This document shows positions 23,881-37,396 of a stretch of 64,000 nt of DNA, piece after piece (position 1 is the first letter of the stretch; each line of letters opens with the position of its first letter). The position numbers and the translations under genes are program-made. The DNA is taken from the NCBI GenBank assembly GCA_014773175.1, contig VXCM01000263.1, forward strand, positions 65,001 to 129,000. Reading direction: 5' to 3'. The stretch is from Lucifuga dentata. Its lineage: Eukaryota; Chordata; Actinopteri; Ophidiiformes; Bythitidae. A model generated the notes under the pieces. The model ran no database searches and was not told where the DNA came from. It saw nothing but the letters and a program-made list of their open reading frames with translations.

Positions 23881-26872
23881 ATTTTATTTTTTGTGCACAG
23901 CAGAACAGCAACAGTGACTAATGCAGTCCAGTGGTTGCATTAGACACAAATCAAAACAAAGAAAATCTTCTGGCTGACCTGGCTGTCACACTATGAAGGT
24001 CACACTTAAATGCTCCTACTCTGGATGAAAAAAAAGGACAATATCCCGATCTGTTTTTGAACATTAAGTCAGAAAGCACCTTATAAGGTGCTGTTATTGG
24101 TTATTATGTTGACATCTTTGGTCAAAAGTTAACTGTATTATCCGTCCTGAGTGTGCATCCATTTGAAATTAACAGTTGAGTCAATAACTGATTCTTGAGA
24201 TAAGAGACAAAACATGTTTTACATCTTCATTTTTCTTTTGTAATGCTACATTAATTTGAAACGGATATATTTGTAGACAAATGTCTCAGCTGACAAATCA
24301 CATAACGGAACAGGTTTTTATTAAAATAACTTGTTTTTTTCTGAAAATTGACATTTATTCATTTCATAACTTGATTTGTGTCAACTCCGTCAGACATACT
24401 AAAAGCATGCTACTTTAATTTGATTAATTTAATAGGAGTGTAAAGTCTTCAAGTATCTAATAATGGTGTTTAATAATGGAGTTAAGTGATGAAATGCATT
24501 ATATACATTTTTGTTCAACTTTCACTATTATGAAGAATCCAGTTTCTAAATTCATTAATTTTCTACCTTCATTTTTAATATTTTGTGTATATAATCAATG
24601 TTCTTACACAAAGAAGACATCATTGAATGTAGTTCAACTCGTGTTTTAATATAAAGACAATAAAATGAACAAAGAGTTACATATTTCTTTGAAAATAAAC
24701 AAAAACCTTCACCTGATGGTGTTGATAAACTGATTATAACAAATATATTTTTTCAAACTGCAATGTTTGAAATTATATGGGAAGACAAGAGATCTGTAGC
24801 CTGTTTTGAAACCGGATCAAATACAGTTTTCATTTTTGTCTGACCTGCATGAGTAGGCATCAGGCAACAGGCGTCAGATATGCTCTCTGAATCCAGCCTT
24901 ACAGTGCAACATCCTGTTACAGCATTACATGTATTTACAATGTTAATGCTGTAATAGTGCAACCAAATGTCAATTAATACCAACATTATATTATTTTAAT
25001 TATTTTATTTATTAATTATTTTTGTTTTAATACTTAGAATTATAAAGTAAATCTTAAGCATAGCATTGTATGAACCTCACCAGCCTATTTATGCTGTACA
25101 AGTCTATATAAAGATGTTATATGGAGAGGGTAGGAAATCAGGCCACGTGTAAATGTATATGTAAACAAAAAAACAAAAAAAAGAGTATTTGGGAGTATTT
25201 TCAAGTGCTAAAAATAATAATACTATATAAAGAGGTTTTGGGAGCACTTAACTTCGTCAGACGGAGTTGACAAAAAGGGAAGCTGTTCCATCTTAACCAT
25301 GTGTTGTGGATTGGAGCCATTTTGGTTTTTTCTGGGGTTGCGAGCAGCCTACATAACCTAAGCAAAATACATACATTTATTCCACAATTCTTAACTAAGA
25401 TTATCATAATGGGAAGTTGGTGTTGACATGTTAAAGCTGTGACCATCATAATATTAACATTGTTTGTTAAAAAATATCAAAAAAATGAAAAGTTTAGTAG
25501 ACTGTGTGTCCTACTGTTGTATCCACCATGAGCAGGAAGTGGAAAAGGGGGTTCTCAGAGTTACAGCTGACCATGACATTTCCTGATTTGTTCAGGATCA
25601 TTAAAAAATCAGATGGAAAGTGAGGACGCAGCTTTGATAGGCAACTTTTAGTGGAAAATATATTTAAAGTTCAGTTTGTGCATTGTTTGATATCTTGCGG
25701 CTTCTTTCCTTTCATTTGATATTAATATTTATGCATTTATAGCATTTTTCACAAACTTCACAGTTTGACATTATGACCTACTGCTGAGGACAGGTTAACT
25801 TGCTTTCTGAGTACAGAGCATGCATTTTAACAAAATCTAATGAAATTATTAAAAAATATATATGAAATTAATATCATGAGTATACACATTCCCTTTAGAT
25901 TTACCTGTTTATGTATTTTTTATTATTATGAATTTCTTGATGTTTAACATAAAGAAGACTTTCCTATGTAGGACATGTTTTGTTCCTTATCTCAAGAATC
26001 TATAATTGGTAATGTTGCATAGAAATTCCTGACACCCTTAAAGTAACTCTTTACTGTGATTAGAAGTACTTTTTTTGCCATTGCAGCCAGGCTGAAAATT
26101 GCAGCAGCTGCACCTCACACTTATATGTGCCCTCAGGTATTACTGAAACATAACATCAGACCCAGTAATGCATTGGTCTAATGTGTACTGCCTTGGTACA
26201 GCAGTGTGAATGTGACATTTTTACAAAGTAATGCATCATTCTCCACCCCAGCACAGAAACCCAGGCTGGTAATGTTTGTTATTTAAAAGCACCCACTGTG
26301 ACCCTGTTTATCATAACCCATTTAGATTTGCTAATTATTATGCACATTTAAATCGTGATAAATATGATTACTCAGGGATATGCATGCGAGATAAATGGGA
26401 AGTCATCATCATAATCTCAAACACATTTGTCATTCTGTGTTCCCTATCACCCCATTGTTCCTGAAGTACACACTGGTTTCAATAACTTTTTAAAACAAAC
26501 AAACAAACAAACAAACAAAAAAAAAACATGTAGTAATACCCCGGAGTTCAAAGTGGGTTCATATTTCTTGGCTATCCCAAATCCATATCCTGTGTCCTGC
26601 AATTTAGCACCTCACTGAACATTATCTTCCCATAATTGCTGCTTGAAAATACAAAACTTTTTCATGGCTCCATTAGAAGATGAATTGCTAAAGTGAAAAG
26701 CTGCAAGGCAGAGCTCAAGAACATTTCCTGATGCAATGAATATTGATAATGTATATTCAAAGAGTGATCCATCCTTCAGAAACTATCCAAAACTAGATGG
26801 AAAGTTATCAGGCAAAGGCTGAAATAAAGGTATCTGCATTCAAATGGCACAAGTAAGAGGAGTTGAAAAAGA

Positions 26873-27100
26873 TATAGACCTGATCTGGAAAATGTGTGTA
26901 TTTTATTTCTTGCATGGGTTTTTAAATAGTAACTGAAAGTGTGTCATATTTGATTCTTTGCATGGTTTTGTTAGTGCAGGATTTTTTTAATCCAACGTTT
27001 ACTTGTTGGAGAGTGTGTTGGGGTGCTGCTTTTTTGTTTCTGATTTTATAAAACCCCATGCAAAGAATCAAATACACACATTTTCCAGATCAGGCCTATA
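26873..27100. repeat. 228-bp inverted-repeat element next to an L2
   Basis: The outer arms of about 54 bp (26,873-26,926 and 27,044-27,100) are about 90% inverted copies of each other. They start TATAGACCTGATCTGG and contain AAAATGTGTGTATTT. The centre repeats part of the arm (TTTGATTCTTTGCATGG at 26,949-26,965). The size and TA-flanked ends suit a small MITE or foldback element. The L2 copy begins directly at its right edge. Confidence 0.7.
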
Positions 27101-27103
27101 AAT

Positions 27104-28250
27104 TATTCAGTAATAATAAATTTTATTTGCTGGCATCTTTCAAAACACTCAAGGACAATACATCAGGAAAGGAATAAAAACAGTATGAAATTAAAAAGGA
27201 TTCAAGTACATAGACACTTATAATACAAGTAATTAAAACAGCATCAAGTCAGAATTAAGATAAAAGTATGCAGTATGGATAGATGAATTGGTTAATGTAA
27301 TTATAATGAGAAAGCCAATTTAAACAGGTGTGTTTTAATCTGTGCATTGAAGTGTGTGACGGAGTCCAGCTGACAGATGTGTGGAAGTGAGTTTCAGAGT
27401 CTGGGTGCAGAGCAGCTGATAGCTCTGGCAGCCATGGTGCTGAGTGTGAAGGGTGGAACAGACAGCAGAGCAGCAGAGGAGGATCGTAGAGAACAGGAGG
27501 AGGTGTAGGGATGGAGAAGTTCTGAGAGGTATGGAGGGGCCAGGTTATGGAGGGCTTTGAAAGTCAGCAGTAGAATTTTGTCGTGAATCCATTGGTGAAC
27601 AGGCAGCTAGTGGAGCTGGATGAGGATGGGTGTGATGTGGTCAGAGGATTTGGTGTGGATGATGATCCTTGCAGCAGAGTTTTGAATAATGGAGAAGGTG
27701 GTTTGTCCGGAATACCAGAGAGGATGGTGTTGCAGTAATTAATATGAGATGTTACCAGGGCATGGATAAGAACTTCAGTGCTATGCTGAGAGAGAGTCGG
27801 AGTCTGGTGATATTACGTAAATGAAAAAAGGCTGTGGTATTGTTGATCTGAGGACTGAAGGAAAGTGTGCTGTCGAATGTGACACCAAGATTTTTTATTT
27901 GGGAGGAAATGTGGACCAGACAGTCATCAATGGAATTGTGAAAGCAGGGATTTTGGAAAGTGTGGACTTTGAACCGATGAGGAGAACCTTGCTTTTATTA
28001 CCATTGAGCTTGAGAAAGTTATTTGACATCCAGATGTTGATGTCCTGGAGACAACTGGTGAGGCAGAGTGAGGAAGGGAGGTGCTGGGTTTTGTGGAGAT
28101 ATACAGTTGGGTGTCAGCAGCGTAGCAGTGAAAGTGTATTTTATGGTGACAGAGAATGTGTCCAAGCAGGAGGAAAATGATGAATAAGTGGTCCCAGCAC
28201 CAACCCCTGTGGGACACCCTGGGTAACTTTGGCCGATGCTGAATGGACAT
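27104..28250 (-). mobile_element. L2-type LINE, 5'-truncated 3' part
   Basis: On the minus strand, after [16 protein letters not shown], it reads [20 protein letters not shown], the reverse transcriptase YxDD region with the first Asp of the usual YADD changed to Ala. The order of downstream sequence follows an L2/Maui-type reverse transcriptase C-terminus, with blocks matching ALVTSHIDYCN, IQNSAARI, LHWLPV and SLFKSRLKTHLFR in damaged form. The 3' end at about 27,104 has the typical GCCAGCAAATAAAATTTATT followed by TTA repeats. Frameshifts and stops show it is dead. It is 5'-truncated, as is normal for LINEs. Confidence 0.85.
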
Positions 28251-31200
28251 TCTTTCCTTCAGCTCAAATTCAGCTCCTCTTGTGAAAATTACACTGCAAA
28301 AATCTATATTTCACCAAATAATGTTTTGCATGTTATTGAGTCATAAAAGTCTCATTTATAAAACAAGGGAAGATGATCTACAATGCAGTGAGATTATTTC
28401 AGCCTGCAAATCAGCTTGACTTTTCTAGAAAGCAGTTTGTCATTATGTAGAAACAAGACTAAGGCAGATTCCTGCATGAGAATGAAGAAAAATTACACGA
28501 TTACAGAAACTTGTAATTCAAACAGTAAAACATTCACAGCACTGGCAGATTTTCTTATTTGTTTTTAGGAAGTAAGACTTTTAGGACTCAATGATACACA
28601 AACACTTGTTAACCAAGAAGAAATTAAGGAATACCAGTTAGGATGACCAGATTTAACACAAATTTCTGAGCTTATTTTAAGACTGAATTGTGGTTTACCA
28701 AATCAGTACAATTCAAACAGTAAAAAAAAACAATTACCAATTAGAGAAAACAAATCCTAAATTGATTTAAAGGCAATCAAAACTCCTTTCACCTTATTGT
28801 ACTGTTTTTGTTAGTAAATCCTACTTACTGTCAGTACCTGATACAATACAATGCCAGGAGGAATTTGCAGGGATTATGGGGCTTTTCCAGACTCGCACTC
28901 AAGAGATCGGCTCCAAAACATATAATCATGCAAGTAACGAGAAGCAGAAAGATGCCAAGTCAAAAAATTGACTTGCTCACTCCTCTTTATTTCTCTGCTG
29001 TTGCAATTTTGAGTAATCATTACAACAGAAAAAATTAAGGACATATGCATGTTGATGGCTGTTGTTTATACGCACACATTCTTTCCTGTTTTCCAGAGGC
29101 GATCAAGATGGGTAAGGTATACAACAGCTTTTATCATGTCACTGTTGAATAGAAACACACATGAATTCTGATCACGGTTGCTCAAGGTGCAACATGCCAT
29201 GGATTTTGAAAATGCAGAAGTGTCATTTGAGCTGCATGTGCTTTTTGATTTCTCAGGTCCTCTGTTCCACATGAAAGCATGAACAAACTAGCAAGCTAAT
29301 GTATGGGTGTGGAGAAGGGAGAAGCCTGCAAGAGGTCAAAGGCACAGACAGAACCCTGCATCCAATCGCTCCCTGCACCACAGGATGCTGCACACGCCAG
29401 CTAACTGATAAATTGCTGTTGCTCATATTTCACAGATACCAACACAGATCCTCTGACCTCTCCACACAATGCCCTGCATAAATTGAAATCTGGCCTCCCC
29501 TCCCCTCCCTGTATCAAGGCATCTGATGAGGAGCATGAGGTCAGAGAGAGAGATGACTCGGCTGCTTGAGATTCTGCATGAAACCTCACATCCTTTTTGC
29601 CAGGTCACTTTCCAGCTGAAGATGGGGATTTGTGTGTGATGTTGTAAAATGCATTGTTCCTGCAACCAGGAATGTGATAAAACTGGAAGAATTTATTGAT
29701 CTTGTACCATTTCTGCCATGGTGGCAATACCTGAATACTGTAAAATTGAAAGCAAGTAAAGAATAAATCAAAGGTTCAAGCACAACAAATAATGTGCATG
29801 TGAAGCTAATCACAGAACAGTTCTGCCATCGTTGAAACCGTTTCATGTAATTTAATCTCTGTTTGTGCTGAATAATATGGATTGAGCTTCAAATATCTTA
29901 AGAGTTCATCCAATTCTCTGATTTACGTTACCACTCCATCATGAACAAAAGAACCAAACGAATGACCAAACCAAACAAACTGTTTTATTTCATGTCATAC
30001 ATGAAAAGATGCTTACCTTACACATCAAACTACGATTAAACTTTTATTTTAAAATCTCTTTTATATTTTTATTCCATCAACACATCTATCAGTACGGTAC
30101 ATAATGTAATCTTTACAAAATAGAAGTTGAGCGAAGGGGAAGAAATAAATTTGTGTAATTTGTGCAGCAAAAGCAAGGGCCTTATAATAAATAAACAACA
30201 GCATAAATCAGGATAAGAAAAAGGCAGAAACAGGCTTATATTGCATTTTATGTTGAAATTAATTTAATTTAACTCTACACAGGGTGTAAGGAGCATGCTT
30301 ATGAACAGCTATTATCTTGAGAAGAGCCATTAGCAGAGATGAGATTAAACCTGCATTTTTAGGAGAGAGAGACATAATGGAGTCACACTCAGACACCTTA
30401 TTAGAGTCAATTAAGAGAAGGTGCCTGTAATTATGGTGACTGGTGTAACAGCTTTTAGACAGACAGCTTGATAACAGACAGCTGAGTCTGTTTTCAAATT
30501 TGTTTTTTAACCATGTGCATGATTTATGTCATGTATAAAGGTTGTGGGTGTTTGCTGGAATAACAGATTCTAAATAAATTGAAAATGAATACAGACTATG
30601 GAATTATTTTGACAATTTCATTAAAAGATTATAGCCTAAATTGATGTACAATATGTAATCCATTGTGATAAATATTATGTGAAACCAGCCACTGAGCTCA
30701 ATCGGCAAACTACAGGAAATGATTTAGATTAAATCAAGCAATGAATCTATTATGTGCAATGAAATTTTGGTGTACACCAAAGTTGCAAGTTTGTCTGCAC
30801 TGATGAAACCCTTAAGGTCATTTTCAAACATGTAGTCCGTTTGCTCTAATAAAACTCAATCAATGAATGAGTTGTTACTTTTGTTGCATTTACCATTGCT
30901 TGGTTTGGTTTCACAGAAAAATAAATAAATAAATTCAACCACAGTATATCCATCCGCTCCTCTCACTTGGTCAGAAATGTCTGGGTTTGTATTATCTGTC
31001 TGTTGCTTGATCAAATTACCTATATATATATAAAAAACAAAACAACAAAAAAAAAAACGGTTATGCCAACCTTGGCATATACCACAACAATATATGCAGA
31101 CAGAAAAAAAAATGTCTGGGTTTGGGAGGGAGAAAATTAAACCAGGAAGAAGTTACTGTGGTTCAGTAACATTGAACAGCACAGCTGACATACGTTCCTA

Positions 31201-31419
31201 GTCGTAGTCATCATTTGGGCCACATACCCAACAAAACTATGTCAGCAGAATTTTAATGCACTTTAAGACATCATCTCCAAAACCACATATTTCTTTACAT
31301 CACATGAAGAGAACATGCTGCCTGTAGACATTTTAACAGGAGGACAGACTGCATATTAAGCGCACACAATGACATGCTAATCTACAACATGTTAATCTGA
31401 AGATGTATTCGCATCACAA

Positions 31420-31458
<39 letters not shown>

Positions 31459-32484
31459 GCATCTGTTTTTGAATAATATGGGTAATCAAAGGTTTGGTTT
31501 ACTTAACCATGTGCTCATAGCCCTCTCTGGTTCTAGATCAATCAGAACTAGTTTGGCTCATGCTTACATCACAAACAAGTCCCATCTGAGTTTGTTTGTG
31601 AACCTCCACTTCCTCAAAAAAGGTGCGATTGTTCTGATCCAAACACCAGTAAGGGGGACGGATTCCAACTGGACAAAACCATGTATAGATAGATAGACAG
31701 ATCTTACAGCATGTGATAATTCTGCATTTATGCCTCCTGATGGTTTAATGACCTGAGCATTTGGTATCACATCATTCAACTTCCATGTTGTCTTAAAATA
31801 AAACATAGTGCATTAATATCAATTAATGCACTCTATATGAATATTGATGCACTGGAAAAATATGTGTGATGTTTTGAGTGTGATGTTTCCAGCAAAAACA
31901 CTATGGTTGGTCCAATGCATTATAATCACATGCAAAAAGTTGGAAAAATCAAACCTGAGCTGAAAAAATAAATACCGCAGTTTTGTCAAGTGAAACTTCA
32001 TCCTTGACATGAAAGCCTCTATTAATGGGACGTGAGTTTGAAAAATATTATTCATGTGCGAAATATTCAGCTGAATTATTTGCATCTGGTGTGTAATGGC
32101 CTTTACTGTAAACACAAATTTTCTACCGGTTTTATAACCTACTCCTCTCAAACAGATACATCTGGTTGCATTAAAGCACATCTAAAATCAGGCAAGCATG
32201 CACAATGACTTCCATAACTTATCGAAAAACCTCATGTAAAACAAATCATTCACACTCAGCCATGGTTATTGCTTGGAGCCAATTCCATTTTTGACAGGGT
32301 GGTTTTATCATCCTGCACTAACAATTGATTGCTGGAAGCTACAAGCCACCTTAAATCATTTTACCTTGGATAAATTGTTGGTCATTCAACACATACATGC
32401 GAAAAGCTCGCTCTCATCAACCCAACCATAGAGACCTAGAAACACATAAGACAGAAACTTGTCCACCCAAAGATTAAACAATAC

Positions 32485-32875
32485 AACATAAATGGGGGAG
32501 CGTACTCGTTCAAATGCAATGACAGCTGCACTGATTTATACACTAGATACACCAAACAAGCTGGAAAAACCATCCGTGAGCAGAGGGTTATCTCCTATTT
32601 ACAGCACCATCCTAGCATCTTTCCCCCTGGTATCATTAATGGCACAGTTTGCGCCTCCCTTCATGTGAATCATTAGTCACACACACCCACGTACAATAAC
32701 TCTAATGACCTTCACATCACTACCATGTGACCCAAGGAATCACCTGACCAAAGATTTCAATGACTCTCAGAGATTAAATGCCAGTTCACGACCCACCCCA
32801 CTGACTCAGAACTGAAGAAACTACATGGGTAAGTAGGAAAATATCCTCAAGATTAAACAAGTCCAGTTGCCTTGA
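32485..32875 (+). mobile_element. Penelope-like element, 3' fragment with GIY-YIG endonuclease remnant
   Basis: The plus strand reads KCNDSCTDLYTRYTKQ, matching the zinc-binding and first GIY-YIG motif of fish Penelope-like elements (CNDLYIGETKQ type). It then jumps frame to LEKPSVSRGLSPIYSTILAS, matching the C-terminal end of the same protein. The middle of the endonuclease is deleted. The 3' part (GACTCAGAACTGAAGAAACT, then GTCCAGTTGCCTTGA) matches the untranslated tail that often follows. Not functional. Confidence 0.65.
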
Positions 32876-33361
32876 ATTACAACTATAACTGTAGAGGCCA
32901 ATTATACAGTATATTGTAAATACATATAACAAATAGAGATTACAGTACCTAAAACACATTTGGGGCCTTTTTTTTTTTTTTTTTTTTNTTTTTTTTTTTT
33001 TTTTTTTATACAGAAAAGTGTGCCAGATGATAAAATTGATCTAGACATCAACAACTTCAAAATAAACATTGACTTTTTTAGGGTCAATATTACACTAGAA
33101 GAAAATACCCAGTATCCTGAGTATCCTGCTAAAAGTCATAGATTTTATAATAGATAATAACAGCAAGAATTATAATGTATTTCACTTTTGTGCCACCCAA
33201 GATTTTAATGTTTTTGAATTTTCTAAAAAGCTCTCAATAAATATGCAAACGCACTGTGGAATTGGCCAGTTTTAAAGTTATTTTTTGTTAATTTGGGCAT
33301 GACTCGGGTTGCAGAAAGAGTGCTCCGTCTTCACCACACAGGTCCTTTAGTGGAAACTTAC

Positions 33362-33524
33362 AACACCCATTCAGCAGGAAACCCATAAATTGGTCCATTT
33401 AAGATGTGTTTAGTGGGAGCTGTGGAAGCCATAGATTTCCTACTGTGCACCAGTGCTACTGATTGTCCTTCAGTAATGCAGCCGGGGGTTGTCTCAGCAG
33501 AATCAATGAGGAAGTCATTGATCA
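33362..33524 (-). CDS. Candidate 163-nt coding exon, unknown product
   Basis: A minus-strand open frame covers this interval and continues upstream to an ATG at 33,546. It ends at a strong donor (GGGTGTT|GTAAGT), and an AG preceded by a moderate pyrimidine run (ACCTTACTGTAG) lies at its 5' edge. The peptide starts INDFLIDSAETTPGC, ends LNGPIYGFPAEWV, and has balanced composition, unlike most chance frames nearby. I do not recognise a family. Its exit phase (two bases left over) does not connect cleanly through the 47- and 39-nt candidates, where a stop appears. If real, it belongs to another transcript form, a different gene, or a decayed copy of a coding exon. Confidence 0.25.
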
Positions 33525-35580
33525 CTACAGTAAGGTAAACAGCCATTTGTCTTGTTACTCTTCACTATTTTGTTTATGTTTAGGCAGAGAAAAACACAGA
33601 GATGAAGTCTAGCTGAGCCTCAACTGGACAACTGCAAAAAATAGACAAAAAAAAAAACCAAACAAACACACACAAAAAAAAAAAAAAAAANAAAAAAAAA
33701 AAAAAAACATGACTACGTTTCTGGGAGGTGGCTACAGATAGGCAAACATGACATGGAAACATTTATCAGTTGCTTCACCAGACCTTTAGACTGGTAACTA
33801 TGCTATTTCATCTACAGTATGGCTTACAGACTTAATATACTTGCACATATTTTAGAAATCTTTTCATCCTTTATAAAAATGTGTCAGCAAACAGAGGCTG
33901 GCATTGGCCAACTGAGAAGTGTTTAATATAGTGCTGCATGAGTCACAAATATGTATCCTTGGAATTAATGAAATGCAAATAAAATGTTAATTTTTTTTTA
34001 ATCTTATAATGCTCATGGGACAATAAGTCCATGGTGTGGGATGATTTATGTGTTACATAAGTATTTCCTAGAATAAATGCTATTAAACATCTGGGCTTCC
34101 AAATCAATTACATTTCTTTAATTCCCATGAACATGTTGCCACAAGGCAGATTCTAATTTAATGGTATTCTGTGGCAGCTTTTAGCCTGCAAGAAGCTTTT
34201 ATTGCATAGAGCTTCTCATCTTCACAGATTACCTGTGTGTCAAGGCAGCAGATGGAGCTACTGCTACATTTAATGATAAATTGAATGTTACTGCAAAGAG
34301 AACTCATGCACTTATGAAAAGTCACAGTGGAAAGTGATATTAAGCTGAAAAACAAAACAAAAATAAATAAATACATAAAACCACATTTTGATGCATTCCT
34401 TTGCCTGGTTCTTGCAGGAAATAATTTTCTAACATGGCAGCATTATAAGGCTTTAATGTCAGTTGTATTCATTCCACTTTCCACTTTTTTAAGCATGCTA
34501 TTGCACAATTTATTACAGAACTCTTTTTGATATCTTCACCTATTCCCTTTTGTCAGACTTCTCTTTTAAATAATAGTGTAAGAGAAAGATTTAAATGGCT
34601 GTAATTAATTTCTTTCATGTGCACTCGTCAGACAGATCTGTGAAATGATATCAGCAATAAAGGATGCACAGAAAAACAACAACTAGGATGCTGATAGCAG
34701 CTTTGTCTGACTTTTCTCAACCATCAAGTCTGAATTTTTAAAAAGTTCCCACCAACTCTTAAATTAAGAGTTTGAATTCAAGCATCTGTTTAACCATTGA
34801 TGGCTTGTTTAAAATGGCTACTTGGCCAATATGGGTTGGTTTATACTGTATATCAAGTGACCATTTTAATATAGAATTGTAGATTCCAAACATGAACCAT
34901 CAAGTAACAAGCAGAGTCTCAGTGCTCTGAGGTCTCTCATCTCATAGATTATAGCTGCGACACGACTGATGCTTCTTCTCAGTCATTAACTGGCTACAAC
35001 AGATCAGAGTCTCTTTGGGCTACAGCTGTTATTTCCAAATGCTCAGAAAAAAACTGCATTTGTTGAAGGGTGTAATTTGCCGCCTCCTTTTTTCGTGGTT
35101 GGAAATATATATTATCTGTTAGGAATTTGCAAAAGCATCTTTGTATTTATTGCTGTAGTGTCAACATCAATACTGTTTTTGTAAAGCTTGATTGGTTCAA
35201 ATATTCTGGGCAGGATTCATAAAGCACAGCACCATACTTAATGTCGATAAGCGCAAATATCATCACGCAACCATGTTTCCTTATTCATAAATGCCTGTTA
35301 CTAGCATCATTTAGCGTTTGCCTTGAAAGAGGTTTTACTATAGTATTTCCTTACTTAAATGTCAGGGAAGCGATTCATGAAAGCACACTGTCATGAAAAA
35401 ATGAAGACCTGAAATCTGGGTGATGTTTTAAATTGTGTTTGCCTCGTGTGATAGGGATCAATAAATCTGATAGATTAGCCCACTCAGTTAACCAGTCAGT
35501 TCATTTAATGGTGGGATTTGATCCGATATTGTGCCCAATCCAGTGGCTCTGCATCGCTTTCTCAAGTCTCGTCCTCCACG

Positions 35581-35582
<2 letters not shown>

Positions 35583-35618
<36 letters not shown>

Positions 35619-35631
35619 ACACACACACACA
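35583..35631. repeat. (CT)n(AC)n compound microsatellite
   Basis: About 32 bp of CT followed by an ACAC run. Confidence 0.95.
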
Positions 35632-35695
35632 AATAGCGATCACACACTACAGAGGGTAATGTACGACCAGCGATTAAACTACCATACTGTATATG

Positions 35696-36841
35696 CAGGT
35701 AATGCAGCTGCACAGGGGCCTGCAACAGTTTGGGGCCTGGCCCTTCTTTATCTCACCACTATCTGTCACAAAATCTCAAACATCTTGAGCACTGAATGTA
35801 CAGCATACACATGAACGCTCAACTTTAATGCTCAGTGGTAAGTATTTATAATACTCAATGAGCCAAGTCATCTGCTCCACAGTGTCATATACTTGATGCC
35901 ATTCATTCGCCAAATAAATAACAATACACATAAAACAGTTTTACATATACAAGCATATAGTTTATTGACTCATACTTCTATGTTACATTTATAAATTAAG
36001 TTTAAATAAAGATTAATGGACGATTTGATGTTCAAAAATTAGCAAAGTGTTCCCACGTGGAATTCTGGGACATGGGTACTACTGCATAGCAAAATCCACA
36101 CAGAAGAGTTGAGACAGCAAGTAAGTGAACGAGCAACAGAGTACAAACATAAAAGCGGGTTTCAGAAGCAAAAATTGAAAGAAGCAGCCAACAAGGGAAA
36201 AGCAAACCTTCCAAAAATAGACAGTTTTTAAAAAGAAAGACGAGACAGCAAGCAGTAGTTGTTCCACTGAGCAGGAGCGGATACTTGCTAATGCTAATGC
36301 TAGCACCAGCGATCTAAAAGGTTTAATAGACAACTCTGCACAGCGAAAAACCCAGAGAGTGCGCCTATGATGTAAGTAGAACTTATTTATTATGTATTTG
36401 ACTAATAACCTACACACTTGTGTTTTGTGTTTATGGCCTATGCGCAGACATGAATAATACTGTCAGTGTGCGGGTGCGCTGTCACCAGTTATGGTTTTTT
36501 ATCTGTTATGGTGCTGCGACACCAGATTTTGTCAAGTATAGCACAGCGGTCTGTTTTCCTAGTAATCATTTCATTTAGGTGTCAATTGTGCATTTCACTG
36601 GTGCTGGTCATTTTAAAGCTGCATGGTTTCACTTCTTTCATTTGCTGCTGACGTTACATTATGTTACGTCTGATTGTGATATTGAGCTGCTGGTGAGGAG
36701 AGGAGCACACAGGGCCTCTGCTGGCTAATCCATGCTTTAATCAGTGTGTGGAATGAGCGTGATGGCATGATGGGCACGTGAGGGGCTGGCCCACTTTGAC
36801 CATCATGCATTGGGGCCCAGCATTGAGTCCTTACATCACTG
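35696..36841 (+). mobile_element. hAT-type non-autonomous element with decayed N-terminal exon
   Basis: The ends are CAGGTAATGCAG (left) and the inverse of CAGTGATGTAAG (right). Both are followed inward by GGGGCC-rich sequence, as in fish hAT elements. The flanking octamers TGTATATG and TGTATGAG agree at six of eight positions, consistent with an 8-bp target duplication. Inside, the plus strand reads KSGFQKQKLKEAANKGKANL then PKIDSF before a stop. This resembles the Lys-rich N-terminus of hAT/ZMYM-type transposase genes (LPKLxSFF motif). A donor-like GATGTAAGTAG near 36,372 may be the old exon end. No dimerisation domain remains. Confidence 0.6.
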
Positions 36842-37044
36842 TGTATGAGACTATCTCTTATCTTAGAGTCAGTCTCTTAAACGTGGCACTTTAAAGCTGA
36901 GAATTTATGTTTCCTTTGCCGGTTTCACGTCAATGTCACTTTAATACCAGAAGAAGCAGTATAAAGCGTGATGAGGCAGCTCATTAACGCACTGATCTTC
37001 ACTGGCTTTTACCTGTGACGTGCCTTACACCAACACTATCTTCA

Positions 37045-37396
37045 AGGACTGTACTCATGATCTTGCACGTTTGAGCCTAATATATACAACCTGCTTACAT
37101 ATTACTGCAGTAACATAAATACAGTTACTTTGACAAACAAACAAAAACCTAATAGATGTCGTGTCCGCTATGATGGATTGATTACATACGTAGAACAATC
37201 ATGTTTCAAGTCTCTACAAGTTGATTTTAATAGCATACTGGAATAAAGTGAAGCCAACAGCAGTGTGGAAGGTACCAAAGCAATTCTAAAATTCACCGCA
37301 AAAGTACTATATTCTGGGAAATGGTTGTCAGTAACTTAATGTATATGTGGATTGTATATATTGGGCTGAAAAATGCACAATTTCTGGTATGTTCCT
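37045..37396 (-). mobile_element. MITE copy D, flanked by TTCA on both sides
   Basis: Both ends carry the family's terminal inverted repeat (AGGACTGTACTCATGATCTT at left, inverse of AGGAACATACCAG at right). The body on the minus strand includes GTTACTGACAACCATTTCCC and ATTAAAATCAACTTGTAGAG. The 4-bp flanks are TTCA at 37,041-37,044 and again at 37,397-37,400, whereas copy B has TTAA. It is 352 bp, shorter than copy B. Confidence 0.75.

Larger units (their letters stand above)
17837..33361. other. Long non-coding stretch, probable intron
   Basis: Transposon remnants listed separately account for much of the recognisable content (MITE at 18.4 kb, repeat at 23.7 kb, inverted repeat and L2 at 26.9-28.3 kb, Penelope-like at 32.5 kb). 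The rest is AT-rich sequence with homopolymer runs and N gaps at 18,289, 22,584 and 32,988. No exon is supported. Confidence 0.5.

Noticed and set aside
29401..29548. Minus-strand acceptor followed by an open frame ending FIS*
   Set aside because: The acceptor signal is good, but there is no recognised homology and no linking exon in the right phase.
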